Shown here piece after piece: positions 46,213-55,457 of a stretch of 64,000 bases of DNA (positions are counted from its first letter, which is position 1; each line of letters starts with the position of its first letter). The notes under the pieces are model-generated. The model was not told the DNA's origin and did no database searches. It worked only from the letters and a program-made list of their open reading frames with translations. The translations under genes and the position numbers were made by a program. Source of the DNA: Oxalobacteraceae bacterium OTU3CAMAD1 (GTDB lineage: Bacteria > Pseudomonadota > Gammaproteobacteria > Burkholderiales > Burkholderiaceae_D). The stretch lies in contig CP099650.1 in the NCBI GenBank assembly GCA_024123915.1, positions 6,882,001 to 6,946,000 on the forward strand, given 5' to 3'.

Positions 46213-47382
46213 ATGCTGATCGATTTCTTCTTCACCCTCAAGGACGCCAAGATCCCGGTCACGATCAAGGAGTTTTTGACCCTGCTTGAAGCCATGCGAA
46301 AAAACGTCATCGACGCCTCGCTCGACGACTTCTATTACTTGTCGCGCCTCACCTTGGTGAAGGACGAGGCGCACTTCGACAAATTCGACCGCGCCTTCGG
46401 CATGTACTTCAAGGGTATTAACGATGTCTTCGAGACCAACAGCGCGATCCCGCTGGACTGGCTGCTGCAGCGCATGAAGCGTGAGCTCAGCGACCAGCAA
46501 AGGGCCGAGCTGGAGAAATTCGGCTACGACAAGCTGATGGACCGCCTGCAGGAACTGCTCAAGGAGCAGAAGGAGCGCCACGAAGGCGGCAGCAAATGGA
46601 TAGGCACGGGCGGCACCTCGCCCTTCGGCAACGGCGGCACCAATCCGGAGGGCGTGCGCATCGGCGGCAAGGGCGGCAACCGCACGGCGGTCAAGGTGTG
46701 GGAGGCGCGCGCGTATAAAGACTACGACGGCGACAAGGAAATCGGCACGCGCAACATCAAGGTCGCGCTGCGACGCTTGCGCAAGTTCGCGCGCCAGGGC
46801 GCCGAGGAGGAACTGGCGCTCGACGCCACCATCCGCGCCACGGCCAGCAACGCCGGCTACCTGGACATCAAGATGCAGCCAGAGCGCAAGAACAACATCA
46901 AGGTGCTGATGCTGTTCGACGTGGGCGGGACGATGGACGATCATATCGAGCGCACCGAGGAGCTGTTCTCGGCGTCGAAGACGGAGTTCAAGAACATGGA
47001 GTTCTTCTACTTCCACAACTGCGTTTATGACTATATGTGGAAGAACAACCGGCGCAGGCATTCGGAGCGGTTTCCGACGTGGGACATCCTGCGCAAGTAT
47101 CCGGCGGATACCAAGCTGATTTTTGTCGGCGATGCGACCATGAGTCCCTATGAGGTGCTGCAGCCGGGGGGATCGGTCGAGTACAACAACGCGGAAGCGG
47201 GCAGCGAGTGGCTGGCGCGCTTTACCAACGCGTTTCCGAAATTCGTCTGGCTCAATCCGGAGCCGGAGGGAATTTGGCAGTACCGGCAATCGGTCAGCAT
47301 CATCCGCCAGCTGATGAACAACCGGATGTTCCCGCTGACGATGGATGGGCTGGAGCGTGCCATGCGGACCTTGAGCAAGTGA
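46213..47382 (+). CDS. CoxE-like VWA-domain protein
   Basis: A 389-residue cytoplasmic protein. The N-terminal helical part (MLIDFFFTLKDAKIPVTIKE) and the C-terminal VWA domain are those of the CoxE-like family that pairs with MoxR ATPases. The metal-adhesion site reads DVGGTMDDH where DxSxS is usual, so the MIDAS is altered. A Gly-rich linker lies at about 130-165. It ends the moxR-GNAT-VWA operon, and the stop is followed directly by a family 2 repeat. Confidence 0.88.
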   Translation: MLIDFFFTLKDAKIPVTIKEFLTLLEAMRKNVIDASLDDFYYLSRLTLVKDEAHFDKFDRAFGMYFKGINDVFETNSAIPLDWLLQRMKRELSDQQRAELEKFGYDKLMDRLQELLKEQKERHEGGSKWIGTGGTSPFGNGGTNPEGVRIGGKGGNRTAVKVWEARAYKDYDGDKEIGTRNIKVALRRLRKFARQGAEEELALDATIRATASNAGYLDIKMQPERKNNIKVLMLFDVGGTMDDHIERTEELFSASKTEFKNMEFFYFHNCVYDYMWKNNRRRHSERFPTWDILRKYPADTKLIFVGDATMSPYEVLQPGGSVEYNNAEAGSEWLARFTNAFPKFVWLNPEPEGIWQYRQSVSIIRQLMNNRMFPLTMDGLERAMRTLSK

Positions 47383-47453
47383 AACCCGCAAGGCCACAAA
47401 GGGGTCGGACCCCATGGGGTCCGACCCCGCGATGGCTCACCGCCTTGCGGGTT
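47383..47453. repeat. palindromic repeat, family 2 copy 2
   Basis: The core GGGGTCGGACCCC/GGGGTCCGACCCC (47401-47428) is a perfect hairpin around CAT. Outer arms are AACCCGCAAGGC and GCCTTGCGGGTT, also inverted. It begins one base after the VWA stop and separates it from the convergent regulator gene, so it is placed to act as a terminator. Confidence 0.75.
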
Positions 47454-47493
47454 TGGTTACGCCGTTGAACGCGGTCGCCCGTCGCCACGATCA

Positions 47494-48183
47494 TCAGAAA
47501 AACGCCGCCAGCCTGTTGCCACCGGTGGCCGTCAACGTCAACTCCCGCGAATCCCGCTCGCGGCGCAGCCACCCTTGATTTATCCAAGCTTCCAACATCG
47601 CCACGGCCAGCGGTCCGGCAAAGTGATCTCGCCGCTCGGACCAGTCGACACAGCCGTACAACTGCCGCCGCCCTGTCCGCGCTTCCAGCACCTCCTTCGG
47701 CACACCCATTTGCGCCAGTCCCTCGCGCCCTGCCGCCGTCAACGCATAATCGCGGCCGCCCTCCTCCATCACCCAGCCCTGCGCCACCATCGCCTCGCAC
47801 AAGCGCACGCCAAGCTCCCCCGCCAAATGCCCATAACAACTCCGCGCATGACGCAACCCGCGCATCGCCGGCTCCCGCCAACGCGTGGACTCCGGCAGCG
47901 CGCCATCGGCCACCCGCAGCAGCGCCTCCAGCGCATGCGCGACATCCGCATCGGCCAACATGAAATAGCGGTGCCGCCCTTGCGCCCGTACCTGCGCCAG
48001 CCCCTCGTCCACCAGCAGCTTTAGGTGCTGAGAAGCGGTGGAGGCAGCCACACCCGCATGCTCGGCCAGCTCGGTGGCCGTATAACAACGCCCGTCGAGC
48101 AGCCGTGACAACATCAGCGCCCGCGTGGGATCGCCAATGGCGGCGGCCACGCGCGCGAAACGCGGCTGTCCCGGCGCCATCAT
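47494..48183 (-). CDS. ArsR-family winged-helix regulator, long form
   Basis: About 229 residues from MMAPGQPRF; the GTG at 48216 is an alternative. The first 85 residues are an ArsR-type helix-turn-helix (YTATELAEHAGVAASTASQ then HLKLLVDEGLAQV). The C-terminal half has a second winged-helix-like pattern (YALTAAGREGLAQMG) and Cys/His residues, seen in YgaV/DUF-type relatives. It follows the hydrolase gene by 22 bases and may control it. The effector is unknown. Confidence 0.83.
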   Translation of the reverse strand: MMAPGQPRFARVAAAIGDPTRALMLSRLLDGRCYTATELAEHAGVAASTASQHLKLLVDEGLAQVRAQGRHRYFMLADADVAHALEALLRVADGALPESTRWREPAMRGLRHARSCYGHLAGELGVRLCEAMVAQGWVMEEGGRDYALTAAGREGLAQMGVPKEVLEARTGRRQLYGCVDWSERRDHFAGPLAVAMLEAWINQGWLRRERDSRELTLTATGGNRLAAFF

Positions 48184-48205
48184 GGTCGCACCGCCTCGAT
48201 CATCA

Positions 48206-49144
48206 TCATCCTCCACGCTCCTGCAAAAACTTGTTCACCTCATTGTAGAGGAGTCCGCGCCGCGCCTCCAGATGCATCAAATGCGTGGCGCCGGGGATAA
48301 TCGCAGACACGCGCACGGCGCCGCCCAGCTCTTCCAGCAGGCGACGGGCGTCGTCGGCATCACAGACGCTGTCCCATTCGCCACGCACCAGCAAGGTAGG
48401 CGCCACAATGAGCGACGGATCGTAAAGCGCCTTCCCCGACCACATGGCCCGAACATCCAACTGCGGCCCGGCCGGCGTGCTCACCGCCGGCGGCGTGCGC
48501 AGGTGGGCATCGGAATCCGTTTTCAGGAAGGCCGCGCCCCAACTCTCAAAATGCGCTTCATCGAATACCTGCGGCTGGCCGCGCGGCACATCCTCGACAA
48601 AGCGGCGGTACTGCGCCCACAGCGTCAGCGGATAATGCGACGGCTGGCTGGCGGCCGACGGCGGCGGCGCGATTGCCGCCGATGCGCGTACCGTCACGGG
48701 CGCAAACAGCACCAACGCATCGACTTCATCCTGATACGCGGCGGCGTATGCGGCGGCCACCGTCGCGCCCCACGAATGTCCCAGCAACGATAGTCGACGC
48801 TGGCCGTTGCGCTGCCTTACCGCACCTACCGCCCTCCGCAACTGCGGCAGAACTTCGGCCAGGCTGCCGACAGCGTGGCCGGAAGCGACAGCATAGCGCT
48901 CGGACTCCCCATAGCCGGCAAAGTCGAGCCCCCAAACGGTGAAGCCGGCATCGTTCAAGGCATCGGCCCAACTGCGGCCGTCCAGCGCGTAAAGCACCGA
49001 CAGATCCGCCCCGAATGTGGAGCCGTGAACGTACAGCACGTCGCCGCGCGAGCCGGCGGCGCGCCGCACCTGCATCGCCAGCTTCGGCCCATCAGGGCTG
49101 GTCACAAAAAAACGCTCATGCGGCACGGTTGTCTGCTCAGGCAT
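48206..49144 (-). CDS. alpha/beta hydrolase
   Basis: A 312-residue serine hydrolase. VLYVHGSTFGADLS gives the oxyanion site, GHSWGATVAA the nucleophile, an Asp lies in VRGEWDSVCD and the His in PGATHLMHLE. No signal peptide is present. The substrate cannot be told. It is transcribed with the ArsR-type gene that follows. Confidence 0.87.
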   Translation of the reverse strand: MPEQTTVPHERFFVTSPDGPKLAMQVRRAAGSRGDVLYVHGSTFGADLSVLYALDGRSWADALNDAGFTVWGLDFAGYGESERYAVASGHAVGSLAEVLPQLRRAVGAVRQRNGQRRLSLLGHSWGATVAAAYAAAYQDEVDALVLFAPVTVRASAAIAPPPSAASQPSHYPLTLWAQYRRFVEDVPRGQPQVFDEAHFESWGAAFLKTDSDAHLRTPPAVSTPAGPQLDVRAMWSGKALYDPSLIVAPTLLVRGEWDSVCDADDARRLLEELGGAVRVSAIIPGATHLMHLEARRGLLYNEVNKFLQERGG

Positions 49145-49214
49145 ATAGTCTCCTCGATAACGATGCGTAGACTATAGCGGCGCGATCGCCGCGACACTTC
49201 GGCGCGGAGCGAAG

Positions 49215-49922
49215 TTAGAATTGCAGGCGATAACCAACAGCTGTTTCGGTCAATAGGTGACGGGGCTGGGCCGGATCGGCCTCCAGCTTATGCCGCAGAT
49301 GCCCCATGTAGATGCGCAGATAGTGGCCGTTCTCGCCTTGCGACGGCCCCCATACGGCGCGCAGTAACTGCGGATTGGTCATCACGCGGCCGGCGTTACC
49401 CACCAAAACCGCGAGCAGGCGATACTCGGTCGGCGTGAGGTGGACATTCTCCCCGGCGCGCGTGACGCGGCGATTCTTCAAGTCCACCGCAACGTCGCCG
49501 AAGACGATCAGGCCATCATTGTCGGCCGCCGGCTGGCGCTGGCGCCGCAAGGTGGCGCGCACCCGCGCCAGCAACTCGCCGACGCCGAACGGTTTGGTCA
49601 GATAATCGTCCGCCCCGGCGTCGAGCGCGCGGATCTTGTCGGCTTCGTTGACCCGCGCCGACAACACGATCACCGGCACCGTCGACCATTTGCGCAGATC
49701 GGCGACGAAATCGATGCCGTCGCCATCGGGCAGACCCAGATCGAGCACGATCAGGTCCGGTTTGCGGGTGCCGGCGTCGATCAGGCCACGCTGCATGGTC
49801 GCTGCCTCGTGCACCTGCCAGCCCTCCTCCTCCAACGCGGCACGCACGAAACGGCGGATCTGCGGCTCGTCCTCGACCAGCAAGGCAATGGGGGCGGTCG
49901 CTACGTCATTCATCTGCGTCAT
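49215..49922 (-). CDS. kdpE: response regulator KdpE
   Basis: A 235-residue OmpR-type regulator; VVEDEP-like acidic residues are in LLVEDEPQIRRFV, the phospho-acceptor is in LIVLDLGLPDGDG and Lys in LTKPFGVGELLAR. The winged helix ends ETAVGYRLQF. It follows kdpD by five bases, which fixes the identity. It activates kdpFABC under potassium limitation. Confidence 0.95.
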   Translation of the reverse strand: MTQMNDVATAPIALLVEDEPQIRRFVRAALEEEGWQVHEAATMQRGLIDAGTRKPDLIVLDLGLPDGDGIDFVADLRKWSTVPVIVLSARVNEADKIRALDAGADDYLTKPFGVGELLARVRATLRRQRQPAADNDGLIVFGDVAVDLKNRRVTRAGENVHLTPTEYRLLAVLVGNAGRVMTNPQLLRAVWGPSQGENGHYLRIYMGHLRHKLEADPAQPRHLLTETAVGYRLQF

Positions 49923-49927
49923 TCATA

Positions 49928-52729
49928 TCAGCTATCCTGTTCCAGCTCCTGCATCTCCGGCATTTCCGGCGGCGTGCCAAGCGGCAGCGAGATCGTGAAG
50001 CCCGCTCCGCCCAACGGCGACGGCAACGCCGCGATGCGCCCGCCGTGCGCCTCGACAATGGCGCGGCAGATCGCCAGCCCCAGACCGACACCCGGCTTGG
50101 CCGATTCCCGTTCGCCGCGCGTGAATTTCTCGAAGACGGCTTCCTCGCGTCCCGGCGGCAAACCCGGACCGTCATCATAAACCAGGATATTGATCCAGGC
50201 GCCATGCAGTTCGGCGGCGATGACGATCTGCGATCCCGGCGGCGTATATTTGCCGGCGTTTTCCACCAGGTTGCACAGTACCCGTTCGATCAGCACGGCG
50301 TCGTAGCGCAGCAGCGGCAGGTCGGACGGCAACCGCGTGCGCACCAAATGGCCCTTCAACAGCGAGGCGCTGGCGCGCAGCGCGCTGCCCACCACCTCCT
50401 CCAGCGGCTGCCATTGGAGGTTGAATTTCACCTCCCCGCTCTGGATGCGCGCCATGTCGAGCAGATTCGAAACCAGGGCGCTCATGCGCAGCGCCTCGTC
50501 GTGCAGCGCGGCCGCCATATCCAACTGTGAGGGCGCGAGCGCAGGTTTCGATCCGGCCAGCGATTCGGACAGGCCGACCAGAGACGTCAGCGGCGTGCGC
50601 AGGTCGTGCGACAGCGCCGCCAGCAGCGAATTGCGCAGCCGCTCGGACTCCATGTTGACCAGCGCATTCTGCGCCACTTCAATGTAATGCACCCGTTCCA
50701 GCGCAATGGCGGCCAACGCGGCGAAGGTGTCGAGCTGCTGCCGCTGCTCGGGGATCAGTATCCAGCGCGCGTTCGCCGGTTCGATCGCCAGCACGCCGCG
50801 CGTGCGCATCGGCGCTTCCAGAGGCAGGTAGAAAATCCGGCTGGCCGGCAAGGTGCCGGTGCCCAGGCCCGCGCTTTCGGCGTGGTCGAACGACCATTGG
50901 GCGATAGCCATGTCGAGCGCGGAGCGGTGCGCGATATAGGCGGCATCGACGGCCTGGGCGCCGCCTCCGCCGTTGCCGGCTGGAGGCATCCGAAGATGGC
51001 CCTCGTCGTCCGGCACCATCAGGGTGGAGCGTGCGTGGAAGGCGCGCTGGACCGCCGCCTGCGTGGTCTCGAATATTTGCTCGGTTTGCAGCGCGCCGGA
51101 CAGCTCGCGCGCGAACTCGTACAGCGCGCGCGAGCGCTTTTCGCGCTGCGATGCGATGCGCGCCTCGAAGCGCAGGCCGGCGGTCAAATGGCCGGTGATC
51201 AGCCCCACCGCCAGCATCACGACAAACGTGATCACGTACTGGAAATCGGTCACGGCGAACGTGAAGCGCGGCGGGACGAAGAAGAAGTCGAAGCAGGCCA
51301 CACTCACGCAGGTGCCCAGCACCGATGGTCCGCGACCAAAGCGCACCGCCACCAGCACCACCATCAGCAAAAACAGCATCGCGATGTTGGCCAGGTCGAG
51401 CCAGACCGCCAGCGGCGTTGCCACCAGCGCGGTGGCAACGCTGGCCGCGACGGCGATCAGGTAACCGGTGGCACGGCTGCGCAGCCACGGCACTTTCACG
51501 CCGGGATCATCGGCGTCGCCGGCCAAGGCGCCTGCGCCGTCGTCGCGGCCAATGGGAACCGGCGATGCCGTCTCCGGCTCCTTGCTCGCCCGGCCAATTT
51601 CAATCAGGTCCAGGTCCGGCGCGTAGAGCGCCAGACGCTTGATATGCGGCGGGCGCCAAGGCCAAGTCGGCTGGGCGCGGCCGACCACGATCTTGGACAG
51701 GTTGTGTCCGCGCGCGTACTCCACGGCCGCCAAGGCGATGTCGCGCCCGGAAATGACCGCCGTGGTCGCGCCAAGGCTTTCCGCCAGCTTGAGGGTTCTG
51801 AGGATCTGCTCGCGCCGCGCGGCGGGCAGCCGGTGCAGCGAGGGCGTCTCGACGTAGATCGCATGCCAGCCGGTGCCAAGCTGGCCGGCTAGCCGCGCCG
51901 TGCTGCGCACCGTGTGCTCGCCGCCGGGACGCGGGCCGACGCAGGCCAGCAGCGCGGCGCCGGTCTTCCAGATGTCTGCGATCGATTGCTCGACGCGGTA
52001 GGCGCGCACGTCGTCCTCGACCCGGTCGGCGGTGCGGCGCAGCGCCAGCTCGCGCAGCGCGATCAGATTCCCTTTGCGGAAGAAGTTCTTCGACGCGCGC
52101 TCGGCCTGCAGCTCCTGATAGACCTTGCCGCTTTTAAGACGCGCCAGCAGCTCGTCGGCCGGGATATCGACCAGCACCACCTCGTCGGCCTGGTCGAACA
52201 CCGTGTCGGGCACCGTCTCGCCGACCCGGATGCCGGTGATGCCGCCGACGACATCGTTGAGGCTTTCAAGATGCTGCACGTTGACGGTGGTGAGCACGTC
52301 GATGCCGGCGTCGAGCAGTTCTTCGATGTCCTGCCACCGTTTGGGATGGCGCGAGCCGGGCGCGTTGGAGTGCGCCAGTTCGTCCATGAGGATCAGCGGC
52401 GGGCGCCGGGCAAGCGCGCCATCGAGATCGAATTCGCTCAGGGTTTTGCCGCGATAGTCGATCCGCTTGGGCGGCAGCACGTCCAGGTCCCCCAGCATGG
52501 CGGCCGTCTCGCCGCGTCCGTGGGTTTCGACCACGCCGACCAGCACTTCCTGCCCTTCGGCCCGCAGCTTGCGGGCGGCGGCCAGCATCGCGTAGGTCTT
52601 GCCGACGCCGGCCGAGGCCCCGAAGTAGATGCGCAGCTTGCCGCGTGCCGCCTTGCGCTCCTGCGCCTGCACCTGCGCCAGCAGCGCATCGGGGTCGGGT
52701 CGTTGGCTCTCGTTGGGGAACATGGACAT
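49928..52729 (-). CDS. kdpD: potassium-sensing histidine kinase KdpD
   Basis: A 933-residue kinase of normal length. The N-terminal KdpD domain has Walker A GASAGVGKTYAML and DELAHSNAPGSRHPKRWQD; a Usp-like domain follows (about 250-375), then four membrane helices (about 425-520), a GAF-like region, HisKA with LSHDLRTPLTSLVG and HATPase with NLVENAGKYTPPGS and YDDGPGLPPG. It controls the phosphorylation state of KdpE. It follows kdpC by nine bases. Confidence 0.97.
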   Translation of the reverse strand: MSMFPNESQRPDPDALLAQVQAQERKAARGKLRIYFGASAGVGKTYAMLAAARKLRAEGQEVLVGVVETHGRGETAAMLGDLDVLPPKRIDYRGKTLSEFDLDGALARRPPLILMDELAHSNAPGSRHPKRWQDIEELLDAGIDVLTTVNVQHLESLNDVVGGITGIRVGETVPDTVFDQADEVVLVDIPADELLARLKSGKVYQELQAERASKNFFRKGNLIALRELALRRTADRVEDDVRAYRVEQSIADIWKTGAALLACVGPRPGGEHTVRSTARLAGQLGTGWHAIYVETPSLHRLPAARREQILRTLKLAESLGATTAVISGRDIALAAVEYARGHNLSKIVVGRAQPTWPWRPPHIKRLALYAPDLDLIEIGRASKEPETASPVPIGRDDGAGALAGDADDPGVKVPWLRSRATGYLIAVAASVATALVATPLAVWLDLANIAMLFLLMVVLVAVRFGRGPSVLGTCVSVACFDFFFVPPRFTFAVTDFQYVITFVVMLAVGLITGHLTAGLRFEARIASQREKRSRALYEFARELSGALQTEQIFETTQAAVQRAFHARSTLMVPDDEGHLRMPPAGNGGGGAQAVDAAYIAHRSALDMAIAQWSFDHAESAGLGTGTLPASRIFYLPLEAPMRTRGVLAIEPANARWILIPEQRQQLDTFAALAAIALERVHYIEVAQNALVNMESERLRNSLLAALSHDLRTPLTSLVGLSESLAGSKPALAPSQLDMAAALHDEALRMSALVSNLLDMARIQSGEVKFNLQWQPLEEVVGSALRASASLLKGHLVRTRLPSDLPLLRYDAVLIERVLCNLVENAGKYTPPGSQIVIAAELHGAWINILVYDDGPGLPPGREEAVFEKFTRGERESAKPGVGLGLAICRAIVEAHGGRIAALPSPLGGAGFTISLPLGTPPEMPEMQELEQDS

Positions 52730-52738
52730 GCGGTGATT

Positions 52739-53329
52739 CTACCGCTTGTCGAGGCTTGCCGTCCCATCCAGCGCCAGATTCAGCACCAGAACATTGACCC
52801 TCGGCTCGCCGAAGAAACCGAACACCTGGGCGATCTGATGGCGGTCGATCAGCGCCAGCACCTCCTTGGCGGGCAGCTTACGCTCGGCGGCGATGCGGCC
52901 GGCCTGATAGCGCGCGGCGGCCACGCTGATCTCGGGATCGAGGCCGCTGGCGGACGCCGTCACCAGATCGACCGGAATGGGAGCGCTGTTGGAGGGATCG
53001 GCCGCCTTGAGCGCATCGATTCGCCCCTTGACGGCATCCAGCAGCGCGGGGTTGTTCGGTCCCTGGTTCGAGCCGCTGGACCCGGCCGCGTTGTTTGGCA
53101 TAGGCCCAGTGGCCGACGGACGGCCCCAGAAATACTGCGGCGACGAGAACGACTGGCCGATCAGCGTCGAGCCGACCTCCTTGCCGCCTGCTTCCACCAG
53201 GCTGCCTGCCGCCTTGGCGGAGAACGCGGCGGCACCGATGCCGGTGACGGCGAGCGGGTAGACCACGCCGCAGATCAGGGTCAAGGCGCTGAAGACGACG
53301 ACGGCGGGACGAATTGCGGAAAACGACAT
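52739..53329 (-). CDS. kdpC: potassium-transporting ATPase subunit C
   Basis: A 196-residue subunit with one N-terminal membrane helix. [20 protein letters not shown], the core [18 protein letters not shown] and [17 protein letters not shown] are family hallmarks. AAGGAG precedes the ATG at 53329; the longer in-frame reading is antisense to nothing useful and starts within kdpB. It stabilises the KdpFABC complex. Confidence 0.96.
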   Translation of the reverse strand: MSFSAIRPAVVVFSALTLICGVVYPLAVTGIGAAAFSAKAAGSLVEAGGKEVGSTLIGQSFSSPQYFWGRPSATGPMPNNAAGSSGSNQGPNNPALLDAVKGRIDALKAADPSNSAPIPVDLVTASASGLDPEISVAAARYQAGRIAAERKLPAKEVLALIDRHQIAQVFGFFGEPRVNVLVLNLALDGTASLDKR

Positions 53330-53339
53330 GATGTACTCC

Positions 53340-55448
53340 TTAAACCAGGTTAAGCGCCGACAGCAGCAGGTCGATGGCCTTGATGCCGACGAACGGCAGG
53401 ATGATGCCGCCCACGCCGTACAGCAGCAGGTTGCGGCGCAACAGCGCGACGGCGCCGATGGCGCGGTAACGCACACCTTTGAGCGCCAGCGGGATCAGCG
53501 CGACGATGATCAGCGCGTTGAAAATGACCGCCGACATGATGGCCGACGACGGGCTGGCCAAGTGCATGATGTCGAGCGCCTTCAATTGCGGATAAGTGCC
53601 GACGAAGGCCGCCGGAATAATCGCAAAGTATTTGGCGATGTCGTTGGAGATCGAGAACGTTGTCAGCGAACCGCGCGTCATCAGCATCTGCTTGCCGATT
53701 TCGACGATCTCCAGCAGCTTGGTCGGATTCGAATCCAGGTCCACCATGTTGCCGGCCTCCTTGGCCGCCTGCGTGCCCGAGTTCATCGCCACGGCGACAT
53801 CGGCCTGCGCCAGCGCAGGCGCGTCGTTGGTGCCGTCGCCGGTCATCGCCACCAACCGGCCCTCGGACTGGTAGCTGCGTATCAGTTTGAGCTTGTCCTC
53901 CGGCGTCGCCTCGGCCAGGAAGTCGTCCACGCCCGCCTCGGCGGCGATGGCGGCGGCGGTCAACTTGTTGTCGCCGGTGATCATGACGGTCTTGATGCCC
54001 ATGCGGCGCAACTCGGCGAAACGCTCCTTGATGCCGCCCTTGACGATGTCCTTCAACTCCACTACGCCCATCACGCGGCCACCGTCAACCACCACCAGCG
54101 GCGTGCTGCCGCGCCGCGAGATGTCGTCGACGGCGCGGGTCACCTCGGCCGGGTATGGAAGGCCCAGGGACTCGACGTATTTGCGCACGGTGTCGGCTGC
54201 CCCTTTGCGGATCGCCCGGTCGCCGATATCGACGCCGCTCATGCGGGTTTGGGCGGTGAACGGCACGAACACCGCGTTCAGCGACGCCATCTCGCGCTCG
54301 CGCAGGTTGAACTTCTGCTTCGCCAGCACCACGATGCTGCGCCCTTCCGGCGTTTCGTCGGCCAGCGAGGCCAGTTGCGCGATGTCCGCCAACTGCTGGT
54401 CGGTCACGCCGGGCGCCGGCACGAATGACGACGCCTGGCGGTTGCCGAGCGTGATGGTGCCGGTTTTATCGAGCAGCAGCACGTCGACGTCGCCTGCCGC
54501 CTCCACCGCGCGGCCGGAGGTGGCGATCACGTTGGCCTGCATCATGCGGCTCATGCCCGCCACGCCGATGGCCGACAGCAGGCCGCCGATGGTGGTCGGG
54601 ATCAGGCATACCAGCAGCGCGATCAGCACCGTGATGGTGACCGGCGTGCCGCTGCCGCTGGCCGCCACGGAAAACAGCGAAAACGGCAGCAAAGTCACGG
54701 TGACGATCAGGAACACGATGGTCAGCGCCACCAGCAGGATCGTCAGCGCGATCTCGTTCGGCGTTTTCTGGCGTTTGGCGCCTTCGACCATCGAGATCAT
54801 GCGGTCGAGGAAGGTCTCGCCGGGGTTGGCGGTGACCTTGACCACCAGCCAGTCCGACAGCACGCGGGTGCCGCCAGTGACGGACGAGAAGTCGCCGCCG
54901 GACTCGCGGATCACCGGCGCAGATTCGCCGGTGATGGCGCTTTCGTCGACCGAGGCCACGCCTTCGACCACTTCGCCGTCGATCGGGATCACGTCGCCCG
55001 CCTCAACGAGGATGTAGTTACCCTTGCGTAGATCGAGCGCCGGCTGCGGCAGCCAGGTGGTGCCATGGTTCGGCGTGGCCAGTTTCTTGGCGACCACGGT
55101 TTGCTTCAAACTGCGCAGCGACGCCGCCTGCGCCTTGCTGCGGCCCTCGGCCATGGCCTCGGCGAAGTTCGCGAACAGCACCGTGAACCACAACCAGACG
55201 GTAATCGCCAGGATGAAACCGGGGCTGGTCTCGCCCTTGCCGAACAGCGCCTGCACATACAGCAAGGTGGTGATGATGCTGCCGACGTAGACCACGAACA
55301 TCACGGGACTGCGCACCTGCGTTGCGGGACTGAGCTTGCGGAACGAGTCGGCGATGGCCGGCATCAGCAGCTCGCTATCGAACATGCCCTGCTTTTTGAC
55401 CGGTGGATTGGTAAAGATGGTCATCTCTTTTTGGATAGTCTGCGACAT
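53340..55448 (-). CDS. kdpB: potassium-transporting ATPase ATP-binding subunit
   Basis: A 702-residue P-type ATPase. The phosphorylated Asp is in [17 protein letters not shown], the TGES actuator loop in [18 protein letters not shown], and [17 protein letters not shown] forms the hinge. It drives potassium uptake together with KdpA. AAGGAATCACC precedes the start, and the gene lies ten bases after kdpA. Confidence 0.98.
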   Translation of the reverse strand: MSQTIQKEMTIFTNPPVKKQGMFDSELLMPAIADSFRKLSPATQVRSPVMFVVYVGSIITTLLYVQALFGKGETSPGFILAITVWLWFTVLFANFAEAMAEGRSKAQAASLRSLKQTVVAKKLATPNHGTTWLPQPALDLRKGNYILVEAGDVIPIDGEVVEGVASVDESAITGESAPVIRESGGDFSSVTGGTRVLSDWLVVKVTANPGETFLDRMISMVEGAKRQKTPNEIALTILLVALTIVFLIVTVTLLPFSLFSVAASGSGTPVTITVLIALLVCLIPTTIGGLLSAIGVAGMSRMMQANVIATSGRAVEAAGDVDVLLLDKTGTITLGNRQASSFVPAPGVTDQQLADIAQLASLADETPEGRSIVVLAKQKFNLREREMASLNAVFVPFTAQTRMSGVDIGDRAIRKGAADTVRKYVESLGLPYPAEVTRAVDDISRRGSTPLVVVDGGRVMGVVELKDIVKGGIKERFAELRRMGIKTVMITGDNKLTAAAIAAEAGVDDFLAEATPEDKLKLIRSYQSEGRLVAMTGDGTNDAPALAQADVAVAMNSGTQAAKEAGNMVDLDSNPTKLLEIVEIGKQMLMTRGSLTTFSISNDIAKYFAIIPAAFVGTYPQLKALDIMHLASPSSAIMSAVIFNALIIVALIPLALKGVRYRAIGAVALLRRNLLLYGVGGIILPFVGIKAIDLLLSALNLV

Positions 55449-55457
55449 GGTGATTCC

